Assembly (NCBI GenBank): GCA_903887415.1
Contig: CAISPO010000018.1
Span: 1 to 64,000 of the forward strand
Reading direction: 5' to 3'
Source of the DNA: an uncultured Bacteroidota bacterium
GTDB taxonomy: Bacteria > Bacteroidota > Bacteroidia > Chitinophagales > Chitinophagaceae
DNA: 64,000 nt
Shown: positions 1 to 8,663 of the stretch, piece after piece
How the letters are laid out: each line of letters starts with the position of its first letter
Position numbering within the stretch: the first letter of the stretch is position 1
Notes under the pieces: model-generated
Database searches by the model: none
What the model saw: only the letters and a program-made list of their open reading frames with translations
What the model was told of the DNA's origin: nothing
Position numbers and translations under genes: made by a program

Positions 1-46
1 AACCGCTACCAAAAGTGCCATTTAGCTTTCAATCGAAAATCAGCAA

Positions 47-313
47 GTCATGGTTCGGCGGGCTTACCATGACAATCTTCGCAGGGCTCACCATGACAAT
101 ATTCGTTCGGCTTTTTAACAAAATTAATAGCGGTTTGTTATAAAAGAAAGGTGCAGCACACTTTTGAAGTCTGCCACACCATGCGCCACCTTGGTATCTT
201 TTTTATACTTTCACATTCGTGAATAATGCAAAAAGCAAATTCGTGATCGGTACCCCGATTATAATCCGAATTAAACCTCATCTTTGTCATGGTTCGGCGG
301 GGCTTACCATGAC
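47..313. repeat. Intergenic inverted-repeat elements upstream of the GHL10 gene
   Basis: Two near-identical palindromic units lie at 47-73 and 286-313. Each has arms GTCATGGT and ACCATGAC around a GC-rich loop (TCGGCGGGCTT or TCGGCGGGGCTT). A half copy (GGGCTCACCATGAC) lies at about 84-97. The rest of the 359 bp before the first gene is AT-rich and shows no convincing gene. The units look like small REP-like dispersed repeats; no function can be read from them. Confidence 0.6.
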
Positions 314-359
314 ACTATCTATTTTACACTCACAAATTCTCCTTTGTAACTTTTAATTT

Positions 360-1874
360 ATGCAGCGATCGCTCGTCACTTTTCTTTTTTTATTGCTGAC
401 GGTAAATACACTTCACGCGCAATCGCCAAAGCGTGAGTTCCGGGCGGCATGGATAGCCTCAGTGAGCAACATAGACTGGCCCTCAAAGCCCGGCCTGCCC
501 GCCATGGAGCAACAGCAACAGTTCATAGCGCGGCTGGACCAGCTAAAGGCACTGGGCTGCAATGCGGTGATCGTGCAGATACGCCCATGCGCCGATGCGC
601 TGTATGATTCCAAAATAGAGCCCTGGAGCAGCTATCTTTCGGGCAGGCAGGGAGAGGCGCCGTTCCCATATTACGACCCGCTCCTCTTTATGATAGCAGA
701 GACGCATAAGCGCAATATGGAATTTCATGCGTGGTTCAACCCGTACCGGGCGCTTATGGACAGCAAGCAGCATTCGCCATCGCCGAAACATGTGACACGC
801 ACCCATCCCGAATGGATCATCAACTACGGCGGGCAGTCTATTATAGATCCAGGCATCCCTGAGGCGCGACAGTATGTGATAGATGTGATCACTGATGTGG
901 TGAAACGATATGACATAGACGCGGTGCACCTTGATGATTATTTTTATCCGTACCGCGTGGCGCATTCAGAATTCGGGGATGGTAAAAGCTACGCTAAGTA
1001 TGGACAAGGGGCAAACCGAGACGACTGGCGGAGAAATAATGTAAGCCTGTTCATTTCGCTGCTGAACACGAACATCAAGCACATAAAACCGTATGTGAAA
1101 CTGGGAGTTAGCCCTTTTGGCATATGGCGCAATGCAGATAAAGACCCCGAAGGATCGAACACAAAGGGAGGGCAAACCAATTATGATGACCTGTATGCTG
1201 ATGTGCTGCTGTGGATGCAGAAGGGCTGGGTGGACTACCTGCTGCCGCAACTATACTGGGAGCACACCAGCCATGCCGCGCCCTTCTCTGTGCTGATGCC
1301 CTGGTGGTACGGGCATTGCTACAAAAGGCATGTTTATTACGGCCTGGCGCCGTACCGCATGGTGACCGCAAAAAGCGGCGCGTGGGTGGGCGTGAAGGAA
1401 CTGATGTGGCAGCTCAGGGATATTCGCGGGGGCTGCCCTAATTCGGGATATGCTTTTTTCAGCGCAGCCAGTTTTGATAAGGTAAAGGCGCCGCTGAAAG
1501 ACAGCCTGCAATATGGGTTCAACAAATACCCCGCGCTGATACCGCCTATGGAATGGCTGGACAGCATACCGCCGCCTGCGCCACGGGTGAGCATGGTGAT
1601 CACCGGGCATACTGCAACACTGAACTGGAAAGAGGACAACCCTAAAAAAGAACCGCTGCGCTATGTGGTGTACCGATTTGTGAATAATGAAGCTGTGAAC
1701 CTGGAGCGGAGCGACCGCATATTATCGATACAGCAGGGCATGGAGTATGTGGACCCGGACATAGAAAAATACAAAACATGCACCTATATAGTTACCGCCC
1801 TGGACCGGTTGTGGAATGAGAGCAAGCCGAGTGAAAAGGTGAGCGGGAGTTTGAACCAAGGAGGGGCGAAATAA
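360..1874 (+). CDS. Secreted GHL10-family (DUF187) glycoside hydrolase-like protein
   Basis: The 504-aa protein begins with an n-region and hydrophobic core ending near ALA-type residues (LHAQS, about residue 21), so it is probably exported. The family signature follows at once (KREFRAAWIASVSNIDWP), then a TIM-barrel domain to about residue 390 with the typical HLDDYFYPY segment, whose Asp residues are the likely catalytic or ligand-binding positions. A fibronectin-III-like region covers roughly 410-500. GHL10 proteins (YngK type) are thought to act on cell-wall or other polysaccharides, but the substrate is not settled. It stands alone, with a convergent neighbour 260 bp downstream. The ATG at 360 is the only start giving a signal peptide. 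Confidence 0.85.
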   Translation: MQRSLVTFLFLLLTVNTLHAQSPKREFRAAWIASVSNIDWPSKPGLPAMEQQQQFIARLDQLKALGCNAVIVQIRPCADALYDSKIEPWSSYLSGRQGEAPFPYYDPLLFMIAETHKRNMEFHAWFNPYRALMDSKQHSPSPKHVTRTHPEWIINYGGQSIIDPGIPEARQYVIDVITDVVKRYDIDAVHLDDYFYPYRVAHSEFGDGKSYAKYGQGANRDDWRRNNVSLFISLLNTNIKHIKPYVKLGVSPFGIWRNADKDPEGSNTKGGQTNYDDLYADVLLWMQKGWVDYLLPQLYWEHTSHAAPFSVLMPWWYGHCYKRHVYYGLAPYRMVTAKSGAWVGVKELMWQLRDIRGGCPNSGYAFFSAASFDKVKAPLKDSLQYGFNKYPALIPPMEWLDSIPPPAPRVSMVITGHTATLNWKEDNPKKEPLRYVVYRFVNNEAVNLERSDRILSIQQGMEYVDPDIEKYKTCTYIVTALDRLWNESKPSEKVSGSLNQGGAK

Positions 1875-1917
1875 AATTGAGCAACCGCACTCCGTGAAAC
1901 CCGAAACAAGCAGAGGA

Positions 1918-1946
1918 TGTCTCAAAAGTCCGAGACACCTTCTTTT
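1918..1946 (+). terminator. Possible weak terminator after the GHL10 gene
   Basis: A 6-bp stem TGTCTC/GAGACA (1918-1923 and 1932-1937) with an 8-nt loop is followed by a T-rich stretch (CTTCTTTTA). The stem is short, so this is only a candidate. Confidence 0.3.
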
Positions 1947-2061
1947 ATCCGGATACCTGATCGAATAAGATACTCATTTACGCGATTGTCAAAGGCTTCA
2001 TTTTACTTTTGATACAGCCTCTATGTAATACAAACCGAAAAGCTGAATATTTATAATCTGG

Positions 2062-2084
2062 GAGACGTTGCAGTGCAACGTCTC
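2062..2084. repeat. Perfect inverted repeat GAGACGTTGCA / TGCAACGTCTC
   Basis: Eleven-base arms are separated by one base. The element lies between two convergent genes and may also serve as a hairpin terminator, but it has no T-run. Similar 'gagacgttgca' palindromes are dispersed in many Bacteroidota genomes, as far as I recall. Confidence 0.7.
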
Positions 2085-2135
2085 TACGTATTTAATACGA
2101 TCGATACTCACCAATTGCAAGCCATCTATCATTCC

Positions 2136-4061
2136 TTATTTTTTCCTCGCCTGTTCTGCCTTTTTGCGTTTTAGTTTTGCAATGAAATCAGGGGCGGCTT
2201 TGTAGCCAAGGTTGAGGGCGAGGTCCATGCAATAGACGGCCATAGAGTCTTTGCCTACAGAATCGTAAGCAACACTGAGATTATAAGCAGCCGACATCTG
2301 TATCTCTTTTGAGTTCAGTGTCAATACTTTGCTCCAGTCGTCAATGGCTTTTGGCATATTGTTTTTGCCAAAGTGAGCTACTCCCCGGTAAAAGTGATAT
2401 CCGGCATTGTCGGGGTTCATTTCAATAAGTACGTCATACTGATTTAAGGCGGCATCATATTTTTGCTGCTGCACAAACTCAAAACCTTTAGCTGCTATTT
2501 TCTGCTGCATATCGGTGCTCAATTTGGGAGTCGAGCCTTTCGCACCGCCTATGCTTTGCGGCAATGCGGGTACGGGGGCCGGCGCTCCCTGAGGCCGCAT
2601 CTGCGCTGATTGCTCAAACGCATCTGAAGCGCTTTTGTAATCATTCTTCATGGTGTATGCCTTGCCTATATTGTTATATACTTTTGCATCTGCCGAATGC
2701 AGCTTAACCAGTACATTGTAATCTTCAAGGGCCTTGTCAGGCATATTTTTATCCATGTAGTAGTTGCCCCGCCATTTGTAAGAGAGCAATGCGCGATAAG
2801 GGTACTTTTCAATGGCGTCTGAAAGCAGGGTTTCTGCATCATGCCAGGCATAGGTACGCTCGTGGCAACCCCAGGCCAATATACCGGATACCAGCAGCAG
2901 CGAGGTGATCATGGCTGTTTTTAAAACCGGTACTTTTTTAATGAGCTCGTACAGGAAGAATGCGATCATGAAAAAGAGGCCGAAATAGGCTACATAGGAA
3001 TAACGGTCGGCCATGATGGCAGCGCCAACGGAGATGAACTGCAGCACAAAGACAATGTTGGCAAAGAAAAACCCAAAACCGAAAGCAACTATCCGGAAAT
3101 AGAAGCGGTTTGACTTGTAGGCGAGATAAAGCAATGCTGCCGGTATGCCGAAGGCCAGGAAAGGCGCCGCATAATAGATGCCGGGCAGGTAGCCAGTAGT
3201 ATAGCGGTAGGGATATGGGTAAAAAGTGGAGAGATAAGTGGGATTAAACACCTTAGATAAGTACATCACAAAACCATAGGCCGCATACATGAAGCGTTCT
3301 GTTACTGTGAGGGTGCTGAAAGATGCGATGGCGCCGGTTTTGTTTTGGGTATAAAAGGCCATGGAGCCGCATATAAGCGAGAATAGGAAGAAAACGATCT
3401 TTTCGGTAAGCAGTTTTTTATTCCATTGCCGTTGCAATAAAATATCAACACATAATAATGACAACGGCAACACCACAGCCATAGGCTTCGACAGGCAGGA
3501 TGCAATGAAGAGGAAGAACGTGGCCAGGTACCATTTGCGCTGCCCGGTATCAATATACCTAAGGTAACAGAGCAATGCAGAGAAGTAGAAAAAAGCATAC
3601 AGCACGTCCTTGCGCTCGGCGATCCATGCCACAGATTCCACATGCATAGGGTGAATGCCAAACCACAATGCGCCGAAGGAGGCAATGAACAGTTTTCCGG
3701 TTTCATCTATATTGAGCCGGGTGCAGAGTGCAAGTATGAAGAGGAATACAAGTATTACATTGACTATATGAATAATAATGTTGGTGCAATAATAGGCCGT
3801 GGGGTTGAGCCCTGAAAAATAGTAATTGACCGCGAGCGACAACATGCACAGCGGGTGGTAATTGTTTTTAGTAATGTCCTCGGTGAAAATAACTTTGAGG
3901 TTATGCGGCGTAAATGCCTTTATGTAAGGGTCGTTGGTGACATAAAAATCATCGTCCCAGTTGGTGAACTGGTTATGCAGGGTGTAGGAAAAACAGATAA
4001 AGGTGAGCAGGCAGATGCTGCCAATGATCCATACCTTTTTGTCTAAGAAAAAATTCTTCAT
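2136..4061 (-). CDS. TMTC-like GT-C membrane protein with C-terminal TPR repeats
   Basis: The 641-aa protein has an N-terminal membrane helix, a luminal loop carrying TNWDDDFYVTNDPYI, then about ten further hydrophobic segments to near residue 410. The motifs NYHPL and HPMHVESVAWIAERKDVLY are typical of the TMTC/DUF1736 group of GT-C-fold proteins. Asp residues in the first loop are the usual catalytic positions in GT-C enzymes. The last 230 residues hold TPR units (for example KALEDYNVLVKL and AIDDWSKVLTL) and a basic tail. It would sit in the inner membrane and may transfer sugar from a polyprenyl donor; the acceptor is unknown. A paralogue with the same architecture lies at 42336-44420. 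Confidence 0.75.
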   Translation of the reverse strand: MKNFFLDKKVWIIGSICLLTFICFSYTLHNQFTNWDDDFYVTNDPYIKAFTPHNLKVIFTEDITKNNYHPLCMLSLAVNYYFSGLNPTAYYCTNIIIHIVNVILVFLFILALCTRLNIDETGKLFIASFGALWFGIHPMHVESVAWIAERKDVLYAFFYFSALLCYLRYIDTGQRKWYLATFFLFIASCLSKPMAVVLPLSLLCVDILLQRQWNKKLLTEKIVFFLFSLICGSMAFYTQNKTGAIASFSTLTVTERFMYAAYGFVMYLSKVFNPTYLSTFYPYPYRYTTGYLPGIYYAAPFLAFGIPAALLYLAYKSNRFYFRIVAFGFGFFFANIVFVLQFISVGAAIMADRYSYVAYFGLFFMIAFFLYELIKKVPVLKTAMITSLLLVSGILAWGCHERTYAWHDAETLLSDAIEKYPYRALLSYKWRGNYYMDKNMPDKALEDYNVLVKLHSADAKVYNNIGKAYTMKNDYKSASDAFEQSAQMRPQGAPAPVPALPQSIGGAKGSTPKLSTDMQQKIAAKGFEFVQQQKYDAALNQYDVLIEMNPDNAGYHFYRGVAHFGKNNMPKAIDDWSKVLTLNSKEIQMSAAYNLSVAYDSVGKDSMAVYCMDLALNLGYKAAPDFIAKLKRKKAEQARKK

Positions 4062-4096
4062 GAATAAGCTGGGTGTAGGGGCTTTAAAAATAATAT

Positions 4097-4900
4097 TTAT
4101 TCCAGTATTTTTTCCAATGCCGCTATGTAGTCAGGATTGTGGGTATAGCGGGCGTGGCCCTGGCCAGGTAAAGTGATCAGTTCATCGCCGGGTTTACAAT
4201 CTGCAATGAGCTTCACAGATGAGCCGTAATAGATAACATTATCTGCATCGCCGTGAAAAATATACACAGGAGCTTTCACCTCTTTCAAATATTTATCTGT
4301 GTTAAGGGGGAAACGGAGGAGCATAGTAGGTAAGAAAGGGTAAGTTCTTTTCATCATGTCGGTCATGCTGTAATATGGCGCCTGCAGTATGAGCGTTTCA
4401 GGGTGGTTGTGAGCGGCAAGCATAGCTGCGGGGCAGGTGCCAATGGAATACCCGAGGATGATAATTTTATTTTCAGGGTAGAGGGAGCGGAGGCTGTCGT
4501 AAGCGACCTGTACATCATCGAAAAACTGTTTTTCGGACGATATTTTGCTATCGCTTTTTCCATAGCCCCGGTAGTCGAGCATGAAAAGGTCGTAACAAAG
4601 ATCTGTGTACAGGGATGCGATGTCCCCCCACGTGTCCAATGCACCGCCGTTGCCATGCAAGTAGAAGATGAGGCCCTTTGAGGAATCGGATCTGAAAAGC
4701 AGGCCATCTAAAATGGCACCGTCGGTTTTAATTTTTTTTTCGGTAAAATTGCCATGGAATTTAAACTGGTAACTGGCCGCCAGTTTGGTGGGTGCAAAAA
4801 GAATATCCGACTGTTTGGAATAAAAATAAAAACATACTCCTATGTATAAGACCAGCAATAGTGCGGCGGTCCACAACAGGATTTTTTTAAGCAGCCTCAT
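4097..4900 (-). CDS. Membrane-anchored alpha/beta hydrolase (BEM46/ABHD-like)
   Basis: The 267-aa protein has one N-terminal hydrophobic helix (about 7-27), so the catalytic domain is probably anchored facing the periplasm. The oxyanion region YLHGNGG (80-86), the nucleophile elbow GYSIGT with Ser152, Asp218 or 220 in FHGDADNVI, and His249 in GQGHARY complete a Ser-Asp-His triad. It is 36 bp upstream of the TMTC-like gene (2136-4061) on the same strand. Its start codon overlaps the response-regulator stop (TGATG), so the two genes are probably translationally coupled. The substrate cannot be predicted; serine esterase or thioesterase activity fits. Confidence 0.8.
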   Translation of the reverse strand: MRLLKKILLWTAALLLVLYIGVCFYFYSKQSDILFAPTKLAASYQFKFHGNFTEKKIKTDGAILDGLLFRSDSSKGLIFYLHGNGGALDTWGDIASLYTDLCYDLFMLDYRGYGKSDSKISSEKQFFDDVQVAYDSLRSLYPENKIIILGYSIGTCPAAMLAAHNHPETLILQAPYYSMTDMMKRTYPFLPTMLLRFPLNTDKYLKEVKAPVYIFHGDADNVIYYGSSVKLIADCKPGDELITLPGQGHARYTHNPDYIAALEKILE

Positions 4901-5325
4901 CAGGAGTTAGCAGCAGTCTCTACGAAATACTGGTCCAGCTTTTCTTTATCGAGCGGTTTTTCCATAAAACAAGAAACGTACTGGCTAGACCTGGCCCGCA
5001 GGTGGTCATTCACATCGGCAGAAGAGGAGATCATGGCAATGATGCAATTTCTTTTTATCCTGTCTGGCAGTGAATTATAACTTTCCAGGAAGCCGAAGCC
5101 GTCCATCACGGGCATCCGGATATCCAGGAATATGACTTCCGGCAACTCTTCAGAATTTTCTATTGACTGCAGGTATTCCAGCGCTGATATGGCAGATTCC
5201 ATCAGCAGTACATCTTCGGCGAAGAAAGATCTTTTTATGATCCGGTCTGCAACGAAGCGATCTATACGGGAATCATCGATCACCATTGCCCGGCGGTGTT
5301 TAAATGAATTGTTGGTCTCTGTCAT
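4900..5325 (-). CDS. Single-domain response regulator (CheY-like receiver)
   Basis: The 141-aa protein is a stand-alone receiver domain. It has the acidic pair Asp17-Asp18 (VIDDSR), the phospho-acceptor Asp68 (FLDIRMPVMDG), Ser residues at 100-102 after beta-4, and the conserved Lys123 (MEKPLDK). There is no output domain. The reading frame is open further upstream to 5427, but that extension is a hydrophobic stretch unlike a receiver, so I use the internal ATG at 5325. No histidine kinase is nearby; the phosphodonor is unknown. It overlaps the downstream hydrolase gene by one base. Confidence 0.85.
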   Translation of the reverse strand: MTETNNSFKHRRAMVIDDSRIDRFVADRIIKRSFFAEDVLLMESAISALEYLQSIENSEELPEVIFLDIRMPVMDGFGFLESYNSLPDRIKRNCIIAMISSSADVNDHLRARSSQYVSCFMEKPLDKEKLDQYFVETAANS

Positions 5326-5544
5326 AACTTTATTTCTTTTCGTAGGGGAAATATATAAGATCACCACAAATGGTATCCAACACACTGCAAGATAATAAAA
5401 TGCAGTTATAAAAGTATAGAGAAGCACATTTTACGTATGGCGCAATTATACTTTGGGGTGAAGCGCACGAAACACAATGTTAATAACCTGTGTATTTTTA
5501 CAATGCGGTAACAATGGGGTGCTAGTATGGCATGTTATTTTCAG

Positions 5545-5552
5545 TAACTTTG
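5545..5552 (+). promoter_or_regulatory. Bacteroidota -7 motif TAACTTTG
   Basis: It matches the TAnnTTTG consensus of the Bacteroidota primary sigma factor and lies 16 nt before the ATG of the TPR gene. No clear TTTG -33 box is seen. Confidence 0.55.
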
Positions 5553-5568
5553 ATAAAACCGGACGCAT

Positions 5569-6990
5569 ATGTTTGATGACGATTTTAATGACGACGAGTG
5601 GGGCCCAATGGAAGAAACACTGGGCAAGTATGAAGAAGTGAAAAAAGGAAGGTCGGTCAGTATAATGGATGAGGAAGAGTTTGAGCGGGTGATAGAATAT
5701 TATTTCCAGAACAGCAACGAAGAGCAGGCTTTACTGGCTTGCGATATAGCCAGGACGTATTATCCGTTCTCCGGCACGATACTGCTGCTTAAAGCAGAGA
5801 TATTTACACAGGCACAGAAGTACGGGCAGGCGCTGAAAGCGCTGGATGAAATGGAGCAATATGACAGCAATAACCTGGATGCGGTATTGCTGCGTTCTGA
5901 TATTTTGCTGGCACAGTTCAAATATGACCAGGCGGCACTCTGGCTGGAACAAAAATCAGGGGAATATGGCGGAAAAGATAAAGCTGAGATATTGCTCGAA
6001 CTATCGGATGTATATGACGAAAGCGAAGAATTTGACGCCGTATTCGATACACTGAAGCGTGTAATAAAGATAGACCGCCGGAATGAGGAAGCACTGCAGA
6101 AAATATGTTTCTGGGCAGAATTCACCGAGCGGCTGGAAGAGAGTGTAGCGCTGCATACCCAACTTACAGACGATGATCCGTACAATGCACTGGCCTGGTT
6201 CAACCTGGGCGCTGCCTACCAGGGGCTGAAGCACTACGAAAAATGTATAGACGCGTATGAATATTGTGTAGCGATCGATGAAAAATTTGAATTTGCCTAC
6301 CGCAATATGGCGGACGCCTATATGCGGCTGAAATGGTATGGAAAGGCGCTGGAAGTTCTGGAGAAGCACATAGAAATAGCCAAAGCCGAAGATGTGATAT
6401 TTGAAGCAATGGGCTACTGCTGGGAAAAGCAGAAAGATTTTGCACGCGCGCGGCAGTTTTACCGCCAGGCATCGCAGCTAAGCCCGCAGGATGATGGTAT
6501 CTTTTATAAAATAGGTGAAACCTACGCCCGCGAAAAACAATGGGAGAAGGCTGTTAAGTCTTACTCTGTGGCACTGCACCTTGACAAGGATAATGCTTCT
6601 TACTGCATGGCCATAGGCAACTGCCTGATGGAGATGAATGTAAAGAGCGAGGCGCTGGTATGCTACCTGAACGCTGTGCGGTTGAAACCAGGCAATAAAA
6701 CTACCTGGGTGGCCCTGATACGCGGACTGTATATAACCGGCTATTATGATGAAGCCCTGACGCAACTGGCTGTGGCCCGGGAGCACTGTGGCGAAAAGGG
6801 AGATTTTGCTTATTACCAGGCTGCTGTACTTTTTGAGCTGGGTAAGGCCAAGGAGGCATTGCTGCAACTGGAAAAAGCCCTGAAGCTCTCCCCGGCGAGA
6901 GTAAAGATATTTACGGACCTGAATCCTGAATTCCTGCTGCGCACACCTGTTGCGGAGCTGATCGGGAAGTATAAAAAGAACAAGGGTTAG
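5569..6990 (+). CDS. Tetratricopeptide-repeat protein
   Basis: The 473-aa soluble protein has a very acidic N-terminus (FDDDFNDDEW) and then nearly continuous TPR units to the C-terminus. Recognisable copies are ALLACDIARTYYP, ALKALDEMEQY, CIDAYEYCVAI, ALEVLEKHIEIA, AVKSYSVALHL and ALVCYLNAVRL, each about 34 residues apart. No signal peptide, membrane helix or enzyme domain is seen. TPR arrays are protein-interaction scaffolds; the partner is unknown. It is monocistronic, with its own -7 motif and a repeat element just after the stop. Confidence 0.8.
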   Translation: MFDDDFNDDEWGPMEETLGKYEEVKKGRSVSIMDEEEFERVIEYYFQNSNEEQALLACDIARTYYPFSGTILLLKAEIFTQAQKYGQALKALDEMEQYDSNNLDAVLLRSDILLAQFKYDQAALWLEQKSGEYGGKDKAEILLELSDVYDESEEFDAVFDTLKRVIKIDRRNEEALQKICFWAEFTERLEESVALHTQLTDDDPYNALAWFNLGAAYQGLKHYEKCIDAYEYCVAIDEKFEFAYRNMADAYMRLKWYGKALEVLEKHIEIAKAEDVIFEAMGYCWEKQKDFARARQFYRQASQLSPQDDGIFYKIGETYAREKQWEKAVKSYSVALHLDKDNASYCMAIGNCLMEMNVKSEALVCYLNAVRLKPGNKTTWVALIRGLYITGYYDEALTQLAVAREHCGEKGDFAYYQAAVLFELGKAKEALLQLEKALKLSPARVKIFTDLNPEFLLRTPVAELIGKYKKNKG

Positions 6991-6995
6991 TAGGG

Positions 6996-7044
6996 AGCCT
7001 CTCCCCGACCCTCTCCGAAGGAAAGGGTGAAGTAGAATGAGTTA
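6996..7044 (+). repeat. CTCTCC-type repeat, copy 1
   Basis: This segment is alignable with 11081-11130: GCCTCTCC, then CGnCCCTCTCC, an AGGG block, and GTGAAGyAGAATGAGTT. Both copies start a few bases after a stop codon. The CCTCTCC/GGAAAGGG part can fold into an imperfect hairpin, so the element may act in termination or mRNA 3'-end protection. Confidence 0.6.
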
Positions 7045-7146
7045 CCTGATATCGTTGATAATCCTCTTTCAGAGATGCGGTCCCTATGTTTTGTTTTCAA
7101 GGCAGTAAAGGACAAATTCATGGCGATTTTCGACGTTCAATTATTA

Positions 7147-8394
7147 TCAATGTTTATTTGTCTTGAGGCTCATCTTTGCATATCGGGCTATTGCGAGCGC
7201 GTTTGACTTGATCTTATCACCGGCGGAAAGCCTGACCTTAAGAGCTACTGGTGCAATGCCATGCATGGCGGCAATGGCGCTAAAATATTTATCCAGGCAA
7301 GCCTGCATACTAAATTCTGCCTCTGCTAGTTTTCGTGCGGCGAGTTGCCGTGTTTGCAATGGTATGGCCGCCAACTTTCTTATTTTGGATACTGCGTCTT
7401 CAATGTCCCCGATAGTATATACCGACAAACAGTCTTCGGTGCCTGGAGCATTTTCATAGTCTTCTACGCCGCTGACCCTTGTGCCCGTGAACGCACAGCC
7501 GGATGCGAGGGCTTCCATCATAACAAGCGGCATGCCTTCGAAATTGGAGGGCAGCAACATCACATCAGATTGGTTCAGGAGTGGCTGTATCTGCTGTTGC
7601 GAGAGCCAGCCATGAAAAGAGACGAAATCTCCCACACCGGCTTCTTCGAACTGTTGCGCAAAATCTTTTTCGGAGCCGGGGCTATTGCCTGCGATATTGA
7701 GGTGAAAGGCTATGCCTTGCCGGTGCAGCAGCGCGCAGATCAGAATGAGATCTCCAGCGCGCTTCTGGTATTCTGTGATCCTGCCAATAAATATCAGCCG
7801 GATAAGATCATTTTTTTTGGTGGTGGGAGCAAACTCCGGAAGAATGATGCCGCACGGAATAGTATGCAGAATTTGCGGGTTCATCTGGGGATACTTCTGC
7901 ATTACCGTTTTTTTTATCCGGTTGGATACACAAGCACAGAGCGACATTTGCGCGTAGTATTTACCCCCAAGCTCATAATAAACAGTGTCGTCGCTGTGCA
8001 GCACGCCGATCATGGGGTATTTGTCTGCAATAGCGCCGGCCGCCGACCATACCGCCATATCATCAGATACTATGACCGGCGTTCCTTCGGGTACATTTTT
8101 CTGTACGAGGCGGCTATATACGTTTGACCGGTATGCTTCTGTGCCAAACTCAAAGGTGAAATTGACTTTCCCGGATACCAGCTTGACGCCGGCCGCATTC
8201 TTATCTATGAGCTCGCACATTGTTTCCCTGTTGCCGGCGGAAATAAATTTCTTTACGGGCTTCACGGTGATGAAATAGACTTCAAAGCCCATTTTCGCTG
8301 CACAAACGGCAGCGTCTGCCATCCAGCGGGTAACGCCGCCCCTGTGGTAGGGGTGGCATAAAAAAGCTATTCTTTTGTTATCCCATTTGATCAT
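7147..8394 (-). CDS. Glycosyltransferase family 4-like protein
   Basis: The 415-aa protein has the two-Rossmann GT-B layout. An N-terminal acceptor domain begins FLCHPYHRGGVTRWM. A linker precedes the donor-binding half, which holds LIFIGRITEYQKR, the GWLSQQQI segment and the GT4 signature SNFEGMPLVMMEALASGCA, whose Glu residues bind the nucleotide-sugar. It should transfer an activated sugar to a glycan, lipid or protein; donor and acceptor are unknown. I start at the ATG at 8394 rather than the TTG two codons earlier. It is isolated from other glycan genes, so its pathway cannot be inferred. Confidence 0.85.
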   Translation of the reverse strand: MIKWDNKRIAFLCHPYHRGGVTRWMADAAVCAAKMGFEVYFITVKPVKKFISAGNRETMCELIDKNAAGVKLVSGKVNFTFEFGTEAYRSNVYSRLVQKNVPEGTPVIVSDDMAVWSAAGAIADKYPMIGVLHSDDTVYYELGGKYYAQMSLCACVSNRIKKTVMQKYPQMNPQILHTIPCGIILPEFAPTTKKNDLIRLIFIGRITEYQKRAGDLILICALLHRQGIAFHLNIAGNSPGSEKDFAQQFEEAGVGDFVSFHGWLSQQQIQPLLNQSDVMLLPSNFEGMPLVMMEALASGCAFTGTRVSGVEDYENAPGTEDCLSVYTIGDIEDAVSKIRKLAAIPLQTRQLAARKLAEAEFSMQACLDKYFSAIAAMHGIAPVALKVRLSAGDKIKSNALAIARYAKMSLKTNKH

Positions 8395-8613
8395 TTGCAA
8401 ACTGTGGGAGCAAATTACTCTATTTGTTTAGTATGGGCAATTGACTCAGGCAAAACAAATTCCTTAATGAGATATTCCACTTTGTGATAGAAAAATAAAG
8501 CATTGAAAATAAAAACGAAGTGACTGGCAATTTGCCGGCGACTTTTTCGTTTAAAGCTGTGTTCACAAAACAATATTTCTATGAACCCTGGATGGATGAG
8601 GATTTAATGCCTA

Positions 8614-8621
8614 TACTTTTG
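8614..8621 (+). promoter_or_regulatory. -7 motif TACTTTTG before the T9SS propeller gene
   Basis: It is an exact TAnnTTTG match 42 nt upstream of the ATG at 8664. The 269-bp intergenic region otherwise shows only AT-rich sequence. No -33 TTTG is obvious at the expected spacing. Confidence 0.5.
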
Positions 8622-8663
8622 CTGAACAAACAGAAATTATAAATCTAAAACACTTTAAGAAAT

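Noticed and set aside
5326-5427. Longer response regulator with an N-terminal membrane helix
   Set aside because: The extension has no homology to receivers and the ATG at 5325 is followed by the expected N-terminus.
7345-8127. A 260-aa plus-strand frame opposite the glycosyltransferase
   Set aside because: The GT4 motifs are on the minus strand; the opposite frame has no recognisable domain.
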